Shown here piece by piece: positions 33,449-44,506 of a stretch of 64,000 bases of DNA. Made by a program: the position numbers and the translations under genes. The notes under the pieces were generated by a model. The model was not told the DNA's origin. It did no database searches and saw only the letters and a list, made by a program, of their open reading frames with translations. Origin of the DNA: Blasia pusilla (taxonomy: Eukaryota; Marchantiophyta; Marchantiopsida; Blasiales); contig CM114273.1 in the NCBI GenBank assembly GCA_050084515.1, positions 25,978,001-26,042,000 on the forward strand. Reading direction: 5' to 3'. Positions within the stretch are counted from its first letter, which is position 1; each line of letters starts with the position of its first letter.

Positions 33449-34395
33449 GTGGGTGCTAGAGAGCGGGATCGGATCCTACAACGGGCCAGACGGTTCCGTT
33501 GGGAGGGGACACATGTTTTGAGGGTTTGGGAGGATGGCAGAGTATGCGTAGTGCCGTATCCTTCACAGAGAGCACGACTAGTGCAGCATGCCCACAAGGA
33601 GTTGGGTCACTTTGGGGTGAAGTGGACGTACAACTTGCTCCAGATTCAGTATTGGTGGCGAGGCATGCAGACTGACGTTCAATAGTTTGTTGTCAGATGC
33701 ATGGTGTGTGATCGGATCTGAGCATCGTTCAATGCTCCAACTCCACATTTGCATTCATTACCGATCATGGGCTTAGGGTATAGATGGAGTTTGGATTTTG
33801 CAAGACCTTTGCCTTTGACGGAGCGTCACAGTCGTTATGTGTTGGTGATGGTCGATCACTTCTCGAAGTGGATCGAGTTGGTTGCATTGCCTGACAAAGC
33901 GAGTGAGGGAGTAGCTTTTGCCTTCCTTGATAGAGTGATAAGTCATTATGGCGCACCGGCTAAGGTTCACAGACCAGGGTATCGAGTTTCACAGTGAGTT
34001 CGAGACTTACCTGCGGCCATTCATCGAGATGTTGGTGAGGTGTTGGACGTTGATGACCTAGATATATGGATGCGAGCATGTTCTAAGAGGGCTGAGTTGT
34101 TTCGGAGAGTGATGCCCATGGCGTTCGAGAACTTGGCGATTGCGCAACATCGAGATACATTGAGGTATGCGACTATTCGGGGTGGTGGTTATCGACCAAC
34201 TATCCGGAGGTTTCATCAAGGAGATTATGTCTACTTGCAGCAGACAGCACCAACGATGTTGGATGTGATTGCGGGGCGCACTTTCCTGAGAGTGCATGAC
34301 GTTTTTCCATCTGGTGTTCTCTTGCTGGAGGGACGCAATGGTATGGTATGGAAGGACCATGTGCGTAATCATGCACCATGTCACCTTCCTAATAT
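33449..34395 (+). pseudogene. Integrase of the methyltransferase Gypsy element, internally deleted
   Basis: The zinc-binding region reads HAHKELGHFG...CMVCDRI (H2C2). The core begins WSLDFARPLP (first Asp) and VDHFSKWIELVALPDKASEG; the second block FTDQG is in a shifted frame at about 33,966. The stretch that should carry the catalytic glutamate is missing: text jumps at about 34,040 to the C-terminal domain (IAQHRDTLRYA, GDYVYLQ, GVLLLEGRNG, NHAPCHLP). TAG 33,682-33,684 and TGA 33,719-33,721 also interrupt it. Confidence 0.82.
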
Positions 34396-34585
34396 TGATG
34401 GTATAGTAGATCCGAGCTTAGCTGTAGTTCTTGCATGCTTGGGTTGTATGTTGTCTGGTTCTGCCCGTGGTGCGGCCACGATGCTAGTCTGTGATGGATG
34501 TTCGAGAGGTTGGCATATGGCATGTCTGACGCCATCTCTCACTAGGGTTCCTCAGGGACGATGGATGTGTCCCAGATGTACATAG
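34396..34585 (+). pseudogene. PHD finger at the end of the methyltransferase Gypsy polyprotein
   Basis: In the same open frame as the integrase C-terminus, after DGIVDPSLA: CLGCMLSG...MLVCDGCSRGWHMACL...GRWMCPRCT, then TAG at 34,583. Cys and His spacing is C-x2-C, C-x2-C, H-x2-C, C-x2-C with the W two residues before the last pair, a standard PHD finger. PHD fingers commonly read H3 tails. It could guide integration or the methyltransferase to chromatin; that role is inference. The frame from 34,040 to 34,585 is intact. Confidence 0.87.
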
Positions 34586-34774
34586 AGGAGATACTAGGTA
34601 GGTTTCGATTCCGACTTTTTCTATGACATGGAGGACAGGAAGGCGACTAGCGATGGGGCCACATGAGCACCCGGCCTTTCTTGCTCATAGTTTTCGAGAG
34701 ATGTATGTCATGGTAGGTAGGTATAGATGGATATCTGGAGTTACAGGGACCTAACCACTAGCTAGGGGGGCGAT
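34586..34774 (+). other. 3' untranslated part and polypurine tract of the Gypsy element
   Basis: No coding. The purine-rich GCTAGGGGGGCGAT at 34,761-34,774 directly precedes the 3' LTR and is the likely polypurine tract. Confidence 0.6.
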
Positions 34775-35029
34775 TGGACATATTTTAGTACTTCTTGTCT
34801 CGTTGTTTGGATGCCATGAGTTAGCATGGGATCGTGCGTGTTTGTGTGTGTGTGTTCGGTGACAACAATATATGTTGTGTAGCGATGTGTATGCGCACGA
34901 GTAGGGAAAACCTGATCTCTCAGGTTTCCCGGGGCCTCAGTAGGTCATCCACAATCTTTTGAGTATGTCCTCCACTACTTGCGAAGGCGATCTACTAGAT
35001 CTCACCGATGTATCCCAAAAGACGTGACA
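34775..35029 (+). repeat. 3' LTR of the methyltransferase Gypsy element (short form)
   Basis: Starts TGGACATATTTT and ends GACGTGACA. The first half recurs inverted at 17,474-17,605; the second half recurs at 18,640-18,761 and inverted at 18,011-18,130. The middle present in the left copies is absent here, so this copy is either internally deleted or the short variant. Confidence 0.7.
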
Positions 35030-35049
35030 TATATCATGAACAAGCAAAA

Positions 35050-35950
35050 CTAAAAAACTATTTGCAGGGAACCCCAAACTTGAGAACCCGTCTTGAGTTC
35101 AAGTTTGGGACGAGGGAAATTCCCTTGAACCATGAGTGCTAAAATATTGAGCTTGTGTGATGACAAGGATGACATCTCTACTTACTACTTGGTCTCCTGC
35201 ACAAAATTCACAACAAATATAGCAAGAGCATATGCTGATATTCCTAAGCTGGTAATGCTTGAATTGTTCAACACATTCTGTAGCCTAGATTCATTGCCCA
35301 AAGCTAATATAGCGGTAAGTAATCATTATTGGGGATCCTAATAAGATAAATTAGATGGGAGGGTGACATGCTTCTTAGTTGACACTTGGAAACTCTGGGT
35401 CCATGGTTGTAGGGCTACGACAGACACTACTTACTAAGTATAGTCTCTTGGTCTCTTGGACAAAATTCTAACCACACAAAGCAAAAACATCTGCTGATAT
35501 TGCTAAGTTGGATACAAGAGAACTGTTTATGTAATTCAATAGCCTAAATTCCATGGCCAAAGAACATATGCTGATCTACACTAGAACTATTAAAAAAATC
35601 ACAACACACTGAGCAAATGTATATGTTGATATTGGTAAGCCTGGTAACGTGAGAAGTTTTCAACACTTTCAGTAGTCTAGATTAATTGCCCAAAGCTGCT
35701 ACACTCATTACTAATGTTTACTAGAGATCCCAATCAGATAAAGTAGATGGTACTAGGTTCATTAAAGCCTCTCTCTATCTACACTCTTCCCACCCTCTTC
35801 TACATAAAATTCACAAGAGATAGAGCAAGAACATATGCTACTACTATTAAGTTGGTAACACCAGAAGTGTCCTCCACATTCACTAGCTTCCATTGGTGGC
35901 CCAAAGCTATTGAATTGATAAGTAATGCAAGGCTATGATAAACCGTGTCT
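35050..35950 (+). pseudogene. LINE C-terminal fragments, two or three in a row
   Basis: Plus-strand coding at 35,132-35,341 reads SLCDDKDDISTYYLVSCTKF, then ARAYADIPKLV and LFNTFCSLDSLPKA. This parallels the minus-strand LINE end at 43,161-42,784 (CALCDDGDETSSHYLVS, LFNTFKSLDSLPKA). Similar text repeats at about 35,455-35,570, 35,595-35,740 and 35,790-35,940. The Cys/Cys/His pattern is the zinc-finger tail that follows RT in plant non-LTR elements. They appear to be 5'-truncated insertions or a local duplication. Confidence 0.6.
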
Positions 35951-36039
35951 CTAATGAGTACAGACTTTCTTTCTCTGGGTCTCTTGCACAAAATTCAAAA
36001 TACACAGACCAGAGGGAAGTTTTAGTCTACATCTACTCA

Positions 36040-36770
36040 GTATCAAAGAAACACTCCTCAGAGGAATCCCAAAGAGCCTTACTGTTACATTTGTAACCAA
36101 AAATATCATATCTCAAGCAAATGTCCTAACAAAAAATTCTCAAGATATTTCCTGAGTATTGCAAAACTCAATCAAAAGATACATCATCTTTGTTAGTCAA
36201 TACTTCACCCATCACTCAAGCATTAACATGCTCCACATCTGAGGAACTACAATCAGATGAACCACTCTATATGTTCATGATACAAAAACCCTGTACATCT
36301 ACTTTCCTAGATCTTTCCAAACTTTGGATCCTTGATTATGGTTCAAATTCTCATGTTTGTTGTTAAAGAGAATTGTTCTCTGATTTCCTTCCTAACTCTC
36401 CAATGCTCATTTTTGGTAAAGAAAATGGAAAAATATATGCTACAGCTACTGGTCATAGTTTAGGCAAAGGTTTTGCCAAGCATGGCCTGTATCTACTTGA
36501 ATGTCAAGCTTCTACTCCACCAACAATTTTGCTAACCAAAAGTTCATCCAATCTCTAGCACAATTCGATAGGACACTTCAAAAATTTTCATTTATTGCAA
36601 CTACATCAACAAAAGATGGTTCAAGGACTAGATCGTATCGATGATCTCAATTTCAAATTTTAGTGTGGACAAGATATCCCTTTGCAAAAAGCTCTAGATC
36701 TAATTCAAAGTGATCTGGCAGAACCAATGAAGACACCCAATATTTTCTACAGTTACTATTTTTCTCGGGA
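36040..36770 (+). pseudogene. Copia relic: zinc knuckle, protease and pre-integrase
   Basis: Reads YCYICNQKYHISSKCPN (CCHC knuckle), LWILDYGSNSHVC (protease region; the usual DSG is DYG), FSDFLPNSPMLIFGKENGK, then HFKNFHLLQLHQQKM, QGLDRIDDLNF and LDLIQSDLAEPMKTP of the pre-integrase and integrase start. It has several stops and no LTR. It is cut off at about 36,787 by the second DNA-transposon copy. Confidence 0.7.
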
Positions 36771-36787
36771 AGGTCGCTATATGAAAG

Positions 36788-38170
36788 GCTCTATATCACC
36801 TACGATATTTTAGGGTCTAGACTCCCTAACTTATAAGTGAAAAATGTTTTTTTTCTCATCCTTATGTACTTTAAAGGAATTATTTTCATTTTTGGTACCC
36901 CTAAAATTATTAAAGTAAAGCAATCAGTTGAAATAAATAAGGCCTTGAAAGAAAAGAAAAGTACCAAGTTAAGGTAACATCCAATATGTTGTCCTTACAC
37001 TATGGTCGAGGGAGATTCAAACCCTAATTAAGCAAGAAGCTCAATCAGCCAATTTGTCATCCCCCTAGCCTACTCCCTCCCACTAACCTACTCACAATTC
37101 AACAGTGTTAAGAAAACTCTAAGCACAATCCAAAAACTTATTGAATCCAACATGTCTCAAACATAAAAAAAAACTCACAAAGATCAACTCCCATTTTGAG
37201 TGTATGTAGTCAAGGCATGTAAGTCAACTGAATCAAGTATATATATTCTATCTTGTACCCCTAATTTCATTGTCAAGTTCACATTAGAAATCACCATTTC
37301 AATATCAATCTATTGCATATCTATTGCATCATAAGTGAACAAGGTTTTTTTGTTAACATGGCCGGAAGACTTGTACCAATTACATATGATACGACAAATG
37401 CTTCCCTTCTGTCCCGGAGGAGGTATATGCATGTCCATCAAGGCCAAGGCCCTATGATGTCTTGACCAATGTGTACCATTCTTTTGAATCATAAACAATC
37501 CAACCAATACTCCTTTTTTGCAACTCTTGCCTTCATTGCAAGTTGTGTCTCTTTTCCCTTCCTTTTCTTTGATTTTGTTGATCTTGTGGAAGGGCCAACG
37601 TCTAATGTAGATTCAAAAAAAAGTGCGATATCACTACCAACATCAACCAAATAAGTTGGGCAATTAGGATCACACTCATTTCCCTTGCGAGTAGTGTAAT
37701 ATGTCTTTTGGGTTATTCGAGTTAGCGTGTCCTTTGACATGAAAGGATTGCAAGAAAATTGATTTATAAGGGTGGATTTAAAGATAATCTTGCCCTCATA
37801 AGTTATAATAAGCACTATTGCATGGAGAATCGCCACAGCAATCAGTTTTGCTTCACAATCACGCTCATAGAGAGTTGCAAATTTTGAAGTGTTTTTGGAG
37901 AGCTCAAAGATTAGAATATGATTGGCAACAAGCGGAAAAAATGGATTCGCTAATCATTCTATACGCAACTGTCCATAAGAGACAACATTGGTTTCAGCTT
38001 TCAACCACACATTTCATGTTGGAAAACTACGGGCGCAATTGAATACTGTAGTTGAGTGCTCGTCCAAGGTTGGCACATGGAGGCATTACAAAAGGCAAGT
38101 GCATGGTAGCTCATTCTTTCACCATTTTTGTGATATGAATTCCCCTTGCTTCCCCAGAGACGTTGGTGTC
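36788..38170 (-). mobile_element. Truncated second copy of the PHD DNA transposon
   Basis: The left end (CTCTATATCACCTACGATAT, a palindrome, then ACTTATAAGTGAAA) parallels 10,681-10,740. Minus-strand frames 37,836-37,489 (SKDTLTRITQKTYYTTRKG, PTYLVDVGSDIALF) and 37,507-37,310 (GSICRIICNWYKSS, TLFTYDAID) match 11,800-11,250 of the long copy. Upstream coding is missing; 37,840-38,170 is unassigned and the 5' limit is approximate. Confidence 0.65.
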
Positions 38171-38258
38171 GGCCCCAGTTGATGGCAATATAATTGTTGT
38201 GTAATTGTTCAGCAAGGTCCTGGTGGGTGGCTGTAGGCAGGTCACCGATGGATATTCC

Positions 38259-40154
38259 CTATTTCATGAGCCACTCCGTGCAGTCATAGTACCAATTTTT
38301 AGCCCCAAGGGTGGCACTACTTTTTGAAACCACATAGGCCCTGGCGGATAGACGATTGGGATCATCCTCGCAGATATCCTTGAGGTGTTGGAGAAATGTG
38401 ATCAGATTTTTAACAACATGGATCTCCATTGGTACCTCCCCAAACTCAACCAATAGAATATCGTGGGGAGTGGTTTTCCTAATGCCCAGACTCTGACGCA
38501 TGAAGAGTTTCTTGGGGCCTCAAGGCCCTGGGGCCAAGCCTTGGAGTTGGGGCCCCACACGTCAGATGCATAGAGTGTGGTTGGGATCACCAGAGCTTTG
38601 AAGAGATGGAGTTTTTTTGGAATATGCCAGAGTTCCATTCTTCTCCAATTCGATTGTAGCAAGTGTAGACCCCTCAAGCCTGCATTGATCTTGTTGCGAC
38701 TCCCATTGGTTGTTGGGTTTGAGTTGCACCCCCAGGTATATGTATTCACCCATAATCTCAGTGATCTCCCTTCTCAGTCCCTGGGTGAAGGTGAAAGTGT
38801 GTGACCTTTGCGCCGTAGGGAGCAGTGATCCAAAGATGATTATCTTCGTTTTCAACAAGTTGACTTCCATGGCCGATTTGTTGCAGAAGCTTGAAAGTGC
38901 ATTCAAGTAAAGTTGGAGCCCATGTGCTATTCTAGACATCAAAACTATATCATCTGTATACAAGAGCAGGGGAATGAGGCAGTATGGTAGCTCTGATGGA
39001 TCTCCATTCAATGCAAAAAGCACCCCTTCAAGTTCGTCAATGTAGAGCCCAAACAATGTAGGTGAGAGGGGGCATCCTTGTTTGACTCCGGTGTTGGAAG
39101 ATAAAGTTTCACATCTGCCCCTCTTAGTGGCAATCTGTGCAAACACCTGAGCATATAAGACCTTGATTGCTGTAAGTTGTTGTGGTGGGACACCCAACTC
39201 TTCAAATCGTTTCCTAAGAAGCGTCCTTGGGACTGTGTCAAAGGCCTTCTTGAAGTCTACAAAACAGCAGAACAATTTCCCCGGCTTGTGACCAATTTTC
39301 GACTTGGAAGTTTCTTCAATCAGTATCCGGAGTGTGAGAAGGTGATCCAGGGTGCTATGTGAGTGTCAGAAACCTGCTTGTCCTCTGGATCGCACCTTCT
39401 TTTCTTCAGCCCGGTTGCTGATTTTCCTTTCCAGCAGTAGCCCGTACAACTTGGCCATGAGGGAGCTCACCATGATCGTTCTGTGGTTGGATGGTATCAT
39501 TGGGTCTCCAGCCTTGAAGAGTGGGTAGATCGTATTCATTTGCCATTCTGGTGGGAAGCCCTGTTGAACTGTAGTATTGAACATTCTGGTGAGGGTTGGG
39601 CCAATTGCCTCACTTGCAAATTTGAACATTTGAGCATAGCACCCCTGGACATCCTTTGGTTTGTTATGTAGCCTTTTGAGTCCTCATGTGACATCTTCAA
39701 TAGTAAAGAGGTCCGATATATCCCGAAGCCCATTCGGCCAGGGGTTGATGGGAGCGGCAGTGTTGGAGTGGTAAAGTTGGGTACCATTTGTGGTCCACAT
39801 CTATAGATCCTGGAGTGGAATGATGTTCTGTCTATTCTTGAGTATTCTTCAAAATTTGGCCGATTGGTATTTCATCTGTTTTGTGAACTCTATGATCTTG
39901 ATGGCAATGTATTTGTGTTTCTTCCTACGTACCAATCGTTTGTAAGTTTTTTGCAACAATCGAGTGTGTGGAGAGTGTGGATTCTCCCTCAGCCGGTGAT
40001 TCAGCTCCCTGCAGGCCTCTTTGCAGTCCTTGTCAAACCAGGGTTGGGAGAAGAACGTAGAAGTGGATTTAATGTGTTTGCCTCCAAACAGTTGGAAAGG
40101 TAGGACTTTTCTGCAACATTGATGTAGGATGTCGCTGAACGGAGTCGTGTTCAC
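38259..40154 (-). pseudogene. LINE 1 reverse transcriptase and C-terminus
   Basis: Blocks: AIGPTLTRMFN and FPPEWQMNTIYPLFKAGD (39,629-39,366), then VDFKKAFDTVPR, KQGCPLSPTLFGLYIDEL and LLLYTDDIVLMS (39,275-38,562). The catalytic box is YTDD where YADD is usual. A C-terminal fragment (38,501-38,259) with PHDILLVEFGEVPMEIHV ends the element. Frames change at about 39,840, 39,370-39,280 and 38,560. Confidence 0.82.
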
Positions 40155-40265
40155 TATGGGTGAGCACTCTACAAGAGCCTTGTTGACGGGTGTGATGAGT
40201 TCATCTTTCTTTTCCTGAAGGAAAGTGTATCGACATTTGGTCGGCAGGGTTAATTTTTCTACAGC

Positions 40266-42068
40266 CTATGGGGTGGTTTTGGAGACCATGATGTCAAAAT
40301 AGAGTGGTTTATGATCAGATTCTAGAACAGATGTGATCCACACATTGGCAACCAGATGTGGTAGTTGATGTACTTCCCCAATCAGGTAGTCAACCACTGA
40401 TGTCGAGGTTTCTTTGTTGGAGTCAGAGTGTCCAATGGAAGTGCAAGCTCCTGACTGTGGCCACATAGCCATGCCATTGGTGAGTACCAAACAATGTGTT
40501 GAGCAAAGTTGGAGAAGTTTCTCTCTATTGGCTGTTTTTTCCTTGTCCACTGAGTTGCGCTGCATGTGTGGGAAGAATACTTCTCCGAGAGACCCATCAG
40601 CTGACTGATCATCAATCCCTTCCATGTTGGTGTTGTTTGACATGTAAATTGGAGCTTGACTGTTGCCCATTCTCCCGTTGAAATCTCCTACTATATTTCC
40701 CCTCTTCATGTGGTGCTCAATAGACGTAGAGAGAGACTCATACGGGAATTCTGTTTTGAGCATAGTGGGACTGAAGTAGCAAACATCAATGAGGAGATCT
40801 TTTGGTAACCCCGCTTCTTTGTTGACCTTGATCCAGAGGAAGTGTTTCTCCTCATCAATGTCGGCTATGGAGACAAAAGGTTGTAACCATGGTGCTGCCA
40901 AGCATGCAAGGCCACCGTGTCCTTTGCTTTTGCTGTTTGTGAGTGGGTTGTGGATAGCAAAAACTTGGAAGTCCTCTGTATTGGGAATGCGGTTGGAATC
41001 ATGTTCATGTGTTTGAGAAAAAAAGATAAGGTCCAGTGTCGTGCCCAGATATGTAATGCCATTGCCTCTTGACCAAAATGGTCCTCCACAATTGTGAAAA
41101 ACTGCCTGAATGGATGGGTTGGTAATATCCTTCCCATCCACCATTCCCTGTAGGGAGGTCTTGTCATGGTGGTTTATCACCTCCAAGTCCTGGTTCCGAG
41201 TTGTAGAGTTGCTAATTCCCTCGTTGGAATCCGAGTTTTTGCTCATTGCCCCTCCTGTTTTTAGTGTTGGTGCTGCATTGTTGTGTCTTCTAGGTCCTGG
41301 TGTCGTGGCCTTTTCTTCCCTGAGTTGACTCCAAAGACCGTTGTTGCGGTCAGCCAGAACCTTCTCCCTTTCAATAGGGAGTGCTACTCTTTGCTTGGTG
41401 GTCAGATCTGGGAAGATACGGATAGCAGATCCTTTCAGTATTGCTTTGTTGCGGAGGATGGCCAACCTCATTTCCATTGCTGGTCCCTGTTGTGAGGGAT
41501 CAAATTATACCAACATTGGTGATGGTCGGTCCTGTGTTCCTTTCCCAAGTCTGATCCCTGTGAAGGTGACTGTTGGTATGACCCCAAGAGTTGTGAAGAC
41601 CTTCTCTTGCAAAACTGAATTATAGTCTTCTTCCTTGGTAAAGCGCAATCCCATGATAACTAAATTGAGTTCTCTGGTTTTCCTATCTTGGACTTCTAGG
41701 ACCCTATCTACTTCCTCTTTTGTTATCTCTTTGGCTACCTGTGTTACAACCTCAGTGATTTGTGTTGTGGTCGTGTGCTTGCCCACTACTTTAGTCCACG
41801 TTCTAACAGGATTTGCAGGGCTGTTCCTAGTTAAACGGTACTCTTTCATTACTTTCCCAAGCTGAGTGTTATCCTCTTTGAAGAAGGCAGCTAAGTCCTT
41901 CTTCAATTGCATGTTTTCAGCCCTCAATGTGACCAGCTCTAATTTTAGAGTTGTCTTCTGAGCCGTCGATTCGATTCCTTGCTGGACATCCATCTGCCCT
42001 ACTCTTCTTTTGCTGCCTGCATCATTGTATTCCATGCCAACGTCTGGTTGGCCTGAAAGCTTTCCCAT
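40266..42068 (-). pseudogene. LINE 1 coiled-coil region and AP-type endonuclease
   Basis: The frame 42,068-41,505 has a heptad-rich LELVTLRAENMQLKKDLAAF and then ELNLVIMGLRF, like the ORF1 RNA-binding protein of L1 elements. The frame 41,477-40,266 (403 codons) starts with the end of that domain (ILRNKAILKGSAIRIFPDLT) and runs into an endonuclease/exonuclease/phosphatase fold: IVGDFNGRMG, SVVDYLIGEV and ESDHKPLYFDI. The last His and Asp-His motifs are the catalytic ones that nick target DNA. The ORF1-like and endonuclease parts are in one frame, which may reflect a fused ORF or a deletion. Confidence 0.78.
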
Positions 42069-42379
42069 TTTCCTTCTAGTTCAGAGAATCGACTGTTGAT
42101 GGATGTCACTTCCAGATATGGTATACCTCTGTTGAATGTGTAACAGCTGCATGGAGTTGTTCCTTATCACACTGCCTCATTTTTTTCCTGACATAGTGGC
42201 GAGAATTTGGTGCGATCAATTGGCGTGAGCCATTTGATCTCACGGATCGTCCATTATCCCTGCTCTTCGTTTGCTTGTGGGAAAGATCCTTGACACTAGT
42301 CGTATCTTGGACCTCATACGGCGAGGTTTCTAACGCTGGTTGTTCTGTGGTAGTCATGAGTGCAGTGTTCACTCGATGT

Positions 42380-42515
<136 letters not shown>

Positions 42516-42599
42516 GGTGCTTGAGACTGGGATGGGTGTAGAGAGAGAAGCAAGTGAAGAAGGTACCATATGAGAGGAGGGAGACACTCTCATATAGTA

Positions 42600-44317
42600 T
42601 GAGTTCTGACCAAACAACGTGTTTGTGCGGAGCTTCCAAGTGTCAACCAAGAAGCTCTTCACCACACCATCTACTTTACCGATTGGGATCCCCAATAGAC
42701 ATTACTTACAGTCAGCGGCTTTGGGCAATGAATCAAGGCTCTTGAATGTGTTGAACAATTTGGTGCTACCCGACTTAGCAATATCAGATATGCTCTTGCT
42801 CTGTGTGTTGTGAATTTTGCGCAGAGACCAAGTAATGACTAGAGGTTTCGTCCCCATCGTCACACAAGGCGCAAGAGTTTAGTTGTGTTCCCATCTTGCT
42901 TTTCTTATGGTTCAAGGGATTGCCCCGCCCCTGAACTTGAACTTGAGCCGGGTTCCCAAGCAAGGGGTTCCCGCAAATAGTTCTTGATTCGCCCTCTCGG
43001 GATATACCGTCAAAGAGAGAGGTAGACATTTTCATGGCTTCCTCCGTCTTTGATTCTCGCTTTGTGAGCGTTTGCCCCTTTGCTTTGGTTATGGTATCCA
43101 CAAATGCTTTCTCATCTTGCTCCCACAATTCAGGCCCTGCTGAGTTTGGATGCTTGCACAATCTCTTGAACCTTTTTCGCCCAAGATTTGGCCACGCTTT
43201 ACGGGTCTTCTTTGGGTCCAGGTTTTCCCAATCACCTCTTTAGGATAGCGATGGGGAGTCCATTGTCTCCACTGCCTCTGCCATTTCAACTTGGCGATGT
43301 CACGTCTATCCTCCAAGGGTTCCACACCTAGTTCGATCTCACACCAACGCGGGTGTTCGTGATGAAGTTGACATCATACCCAAACGCCTTTTCACCGCGA
43401 CTTCAAGCCTATCCCTTTGTTTGGTGTTGGCATCCCACCTGCTGCCCGTATTCCAGCGAGGGACGAATGGTATGCAAAATGACACACCGCTTTACTTCGA
43501 TGTGATGTCCGGCATCAGAGGGAATCGGACAGACCGTTCACCTTCTTGTGACCTTCTCATTAGTCTTTTTAATGTGTGCATCCCACATGCAATCTTCCGA
43601 GAATTCTATGCCCAGATAGGTGTAGGTAGCCACAGGGGGATCTCTTGGTCACCCAGTACCACTGTTGGTCTTGGTCCTCCTCCTTGCCATTGAAAATCAT
43701 CACACCGCACTTCAAGACATTTGCCTCCATGCCCCACATGTCACACAGATTTTGGTGGGGAGATCATCTCTTGAGTTTCTCTCCTGTTTCCTCGAGGCCA
43801 CCAAAGTCATAAGCAAACATCGGGCAACAATAGAGTGTTGCCCACCCGTATGCCTAGTCCACTATCCTCCATTTCTTCCAATAGGGAATTCACGAAAATG
43901 TTGAAGAGGGTGGGGAGAGCGGGCATCCTTGAGCCACTCCTTGCTTGATGTCGAATGTCCCACTCTTTTGGCCATTCACGTAACTCTACTCCTTGTGTTC
44001 TCGGTACATCTTCTCCACCACCCTCCACATTTTCCCTCTCGGCCCCGCCTTCCCAAAGGCTATAAGAAAGCCCGTCCACGCCATACAAGTGTCATATGCC
44101 TTCTTCATGTCCAAGAAGAAGCAATAGGTGGGTTTCCCCTCTTTTTCCTACTGGATGATCGATGAAGGTGAAGATGTGGTCCACGCATCCTCGGGCTTGC
44201 CGGAAGCGACTGGCCTTCCTTGATGACGAGAATTCTCCTCCGGTGCACAGAGATCCTATTGTTGAGTATACGGCAAAGGAGCTTCCCAACTACACTCAAA
44301 GCAATGTAATACCCCAA
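42600..44317 (-). pseudogene. LINE 2 reverse transcriptase and zinc-finger tail
   Basis: Blocks VVGKLLCRILNNRIS (44,317-44,260), then in another frame DMKKAYDTCMAW (about 44,110), then LPTLFNIFVNSLLEEMED (43,930-43,870). The YADD box is not readable. The tail at 43,161-42,784 has GNPLLGNPAQVQVQGRGNP and CALCDDGDETSSHYLVS, and 42,695-42,560 has GIPIGKVDGVVKSFLVDTWK. These tail sequences recur as truncated copies at 17.2 and 35.1-35.9 kb. Confidence 0.7.
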
Positions 44318-44506
44318 GTAGTTTCAGGGTCTTCGCTCACCCTTCTTGAAGAGGTTCACGATGACTCCCATCCGCCATCTTTGTGGAATGACTTACGCCC
44401 GCTGAGACCAGGTTGAAGAGACTCACTAGAGAACGAGCCATAGCAAAGATCGCCATACTTTAATGACTCATTCACAAGCTCATCACCACCACCTTTGCTT
44501 TGTGGT

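Larger units (their letters stand above)
18362..35029 (+). mobile_element. Ty3/Gypsy retrotransposon encoding a DNA methyltransferase and a PHD finger
   Basis: Plus-strand order: 5' LTR (to about 18,761), long leader, gag with zinc knuckle, aspartic protease, cytosine-C5 methyltransferase, RT, RNase H, H2C2 integrase, PHD finger, polypurine tract (34,761-34,774) and 3' LTR (34,775-35,029). RT before integrase marks Gypsy. It is split at 24,393/31,742 by a nested chromovirus; removing that insert brings the methyltransferase end and the RT start together. At least ten in-frame TAG or TGA codons, frameshifts and an integrase deletion make it inactive. Charophyte Gypsy elements with DNMT domains are known in the literature; this copy belongs to that kind of element or an independent equivalent. 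Confidence 0.88.

Noticed and set aside
34396-34585. PHD finger as a separate host gene
   Set aside because: It is in the same uninterrupted frame as the integrase C-terminal domain and is followed by the element's polypurine tract and LTR.
37818-38182. Plus-strand genes opposite the second transposon copy
   Set aside because: Short frames with no family resemblance.
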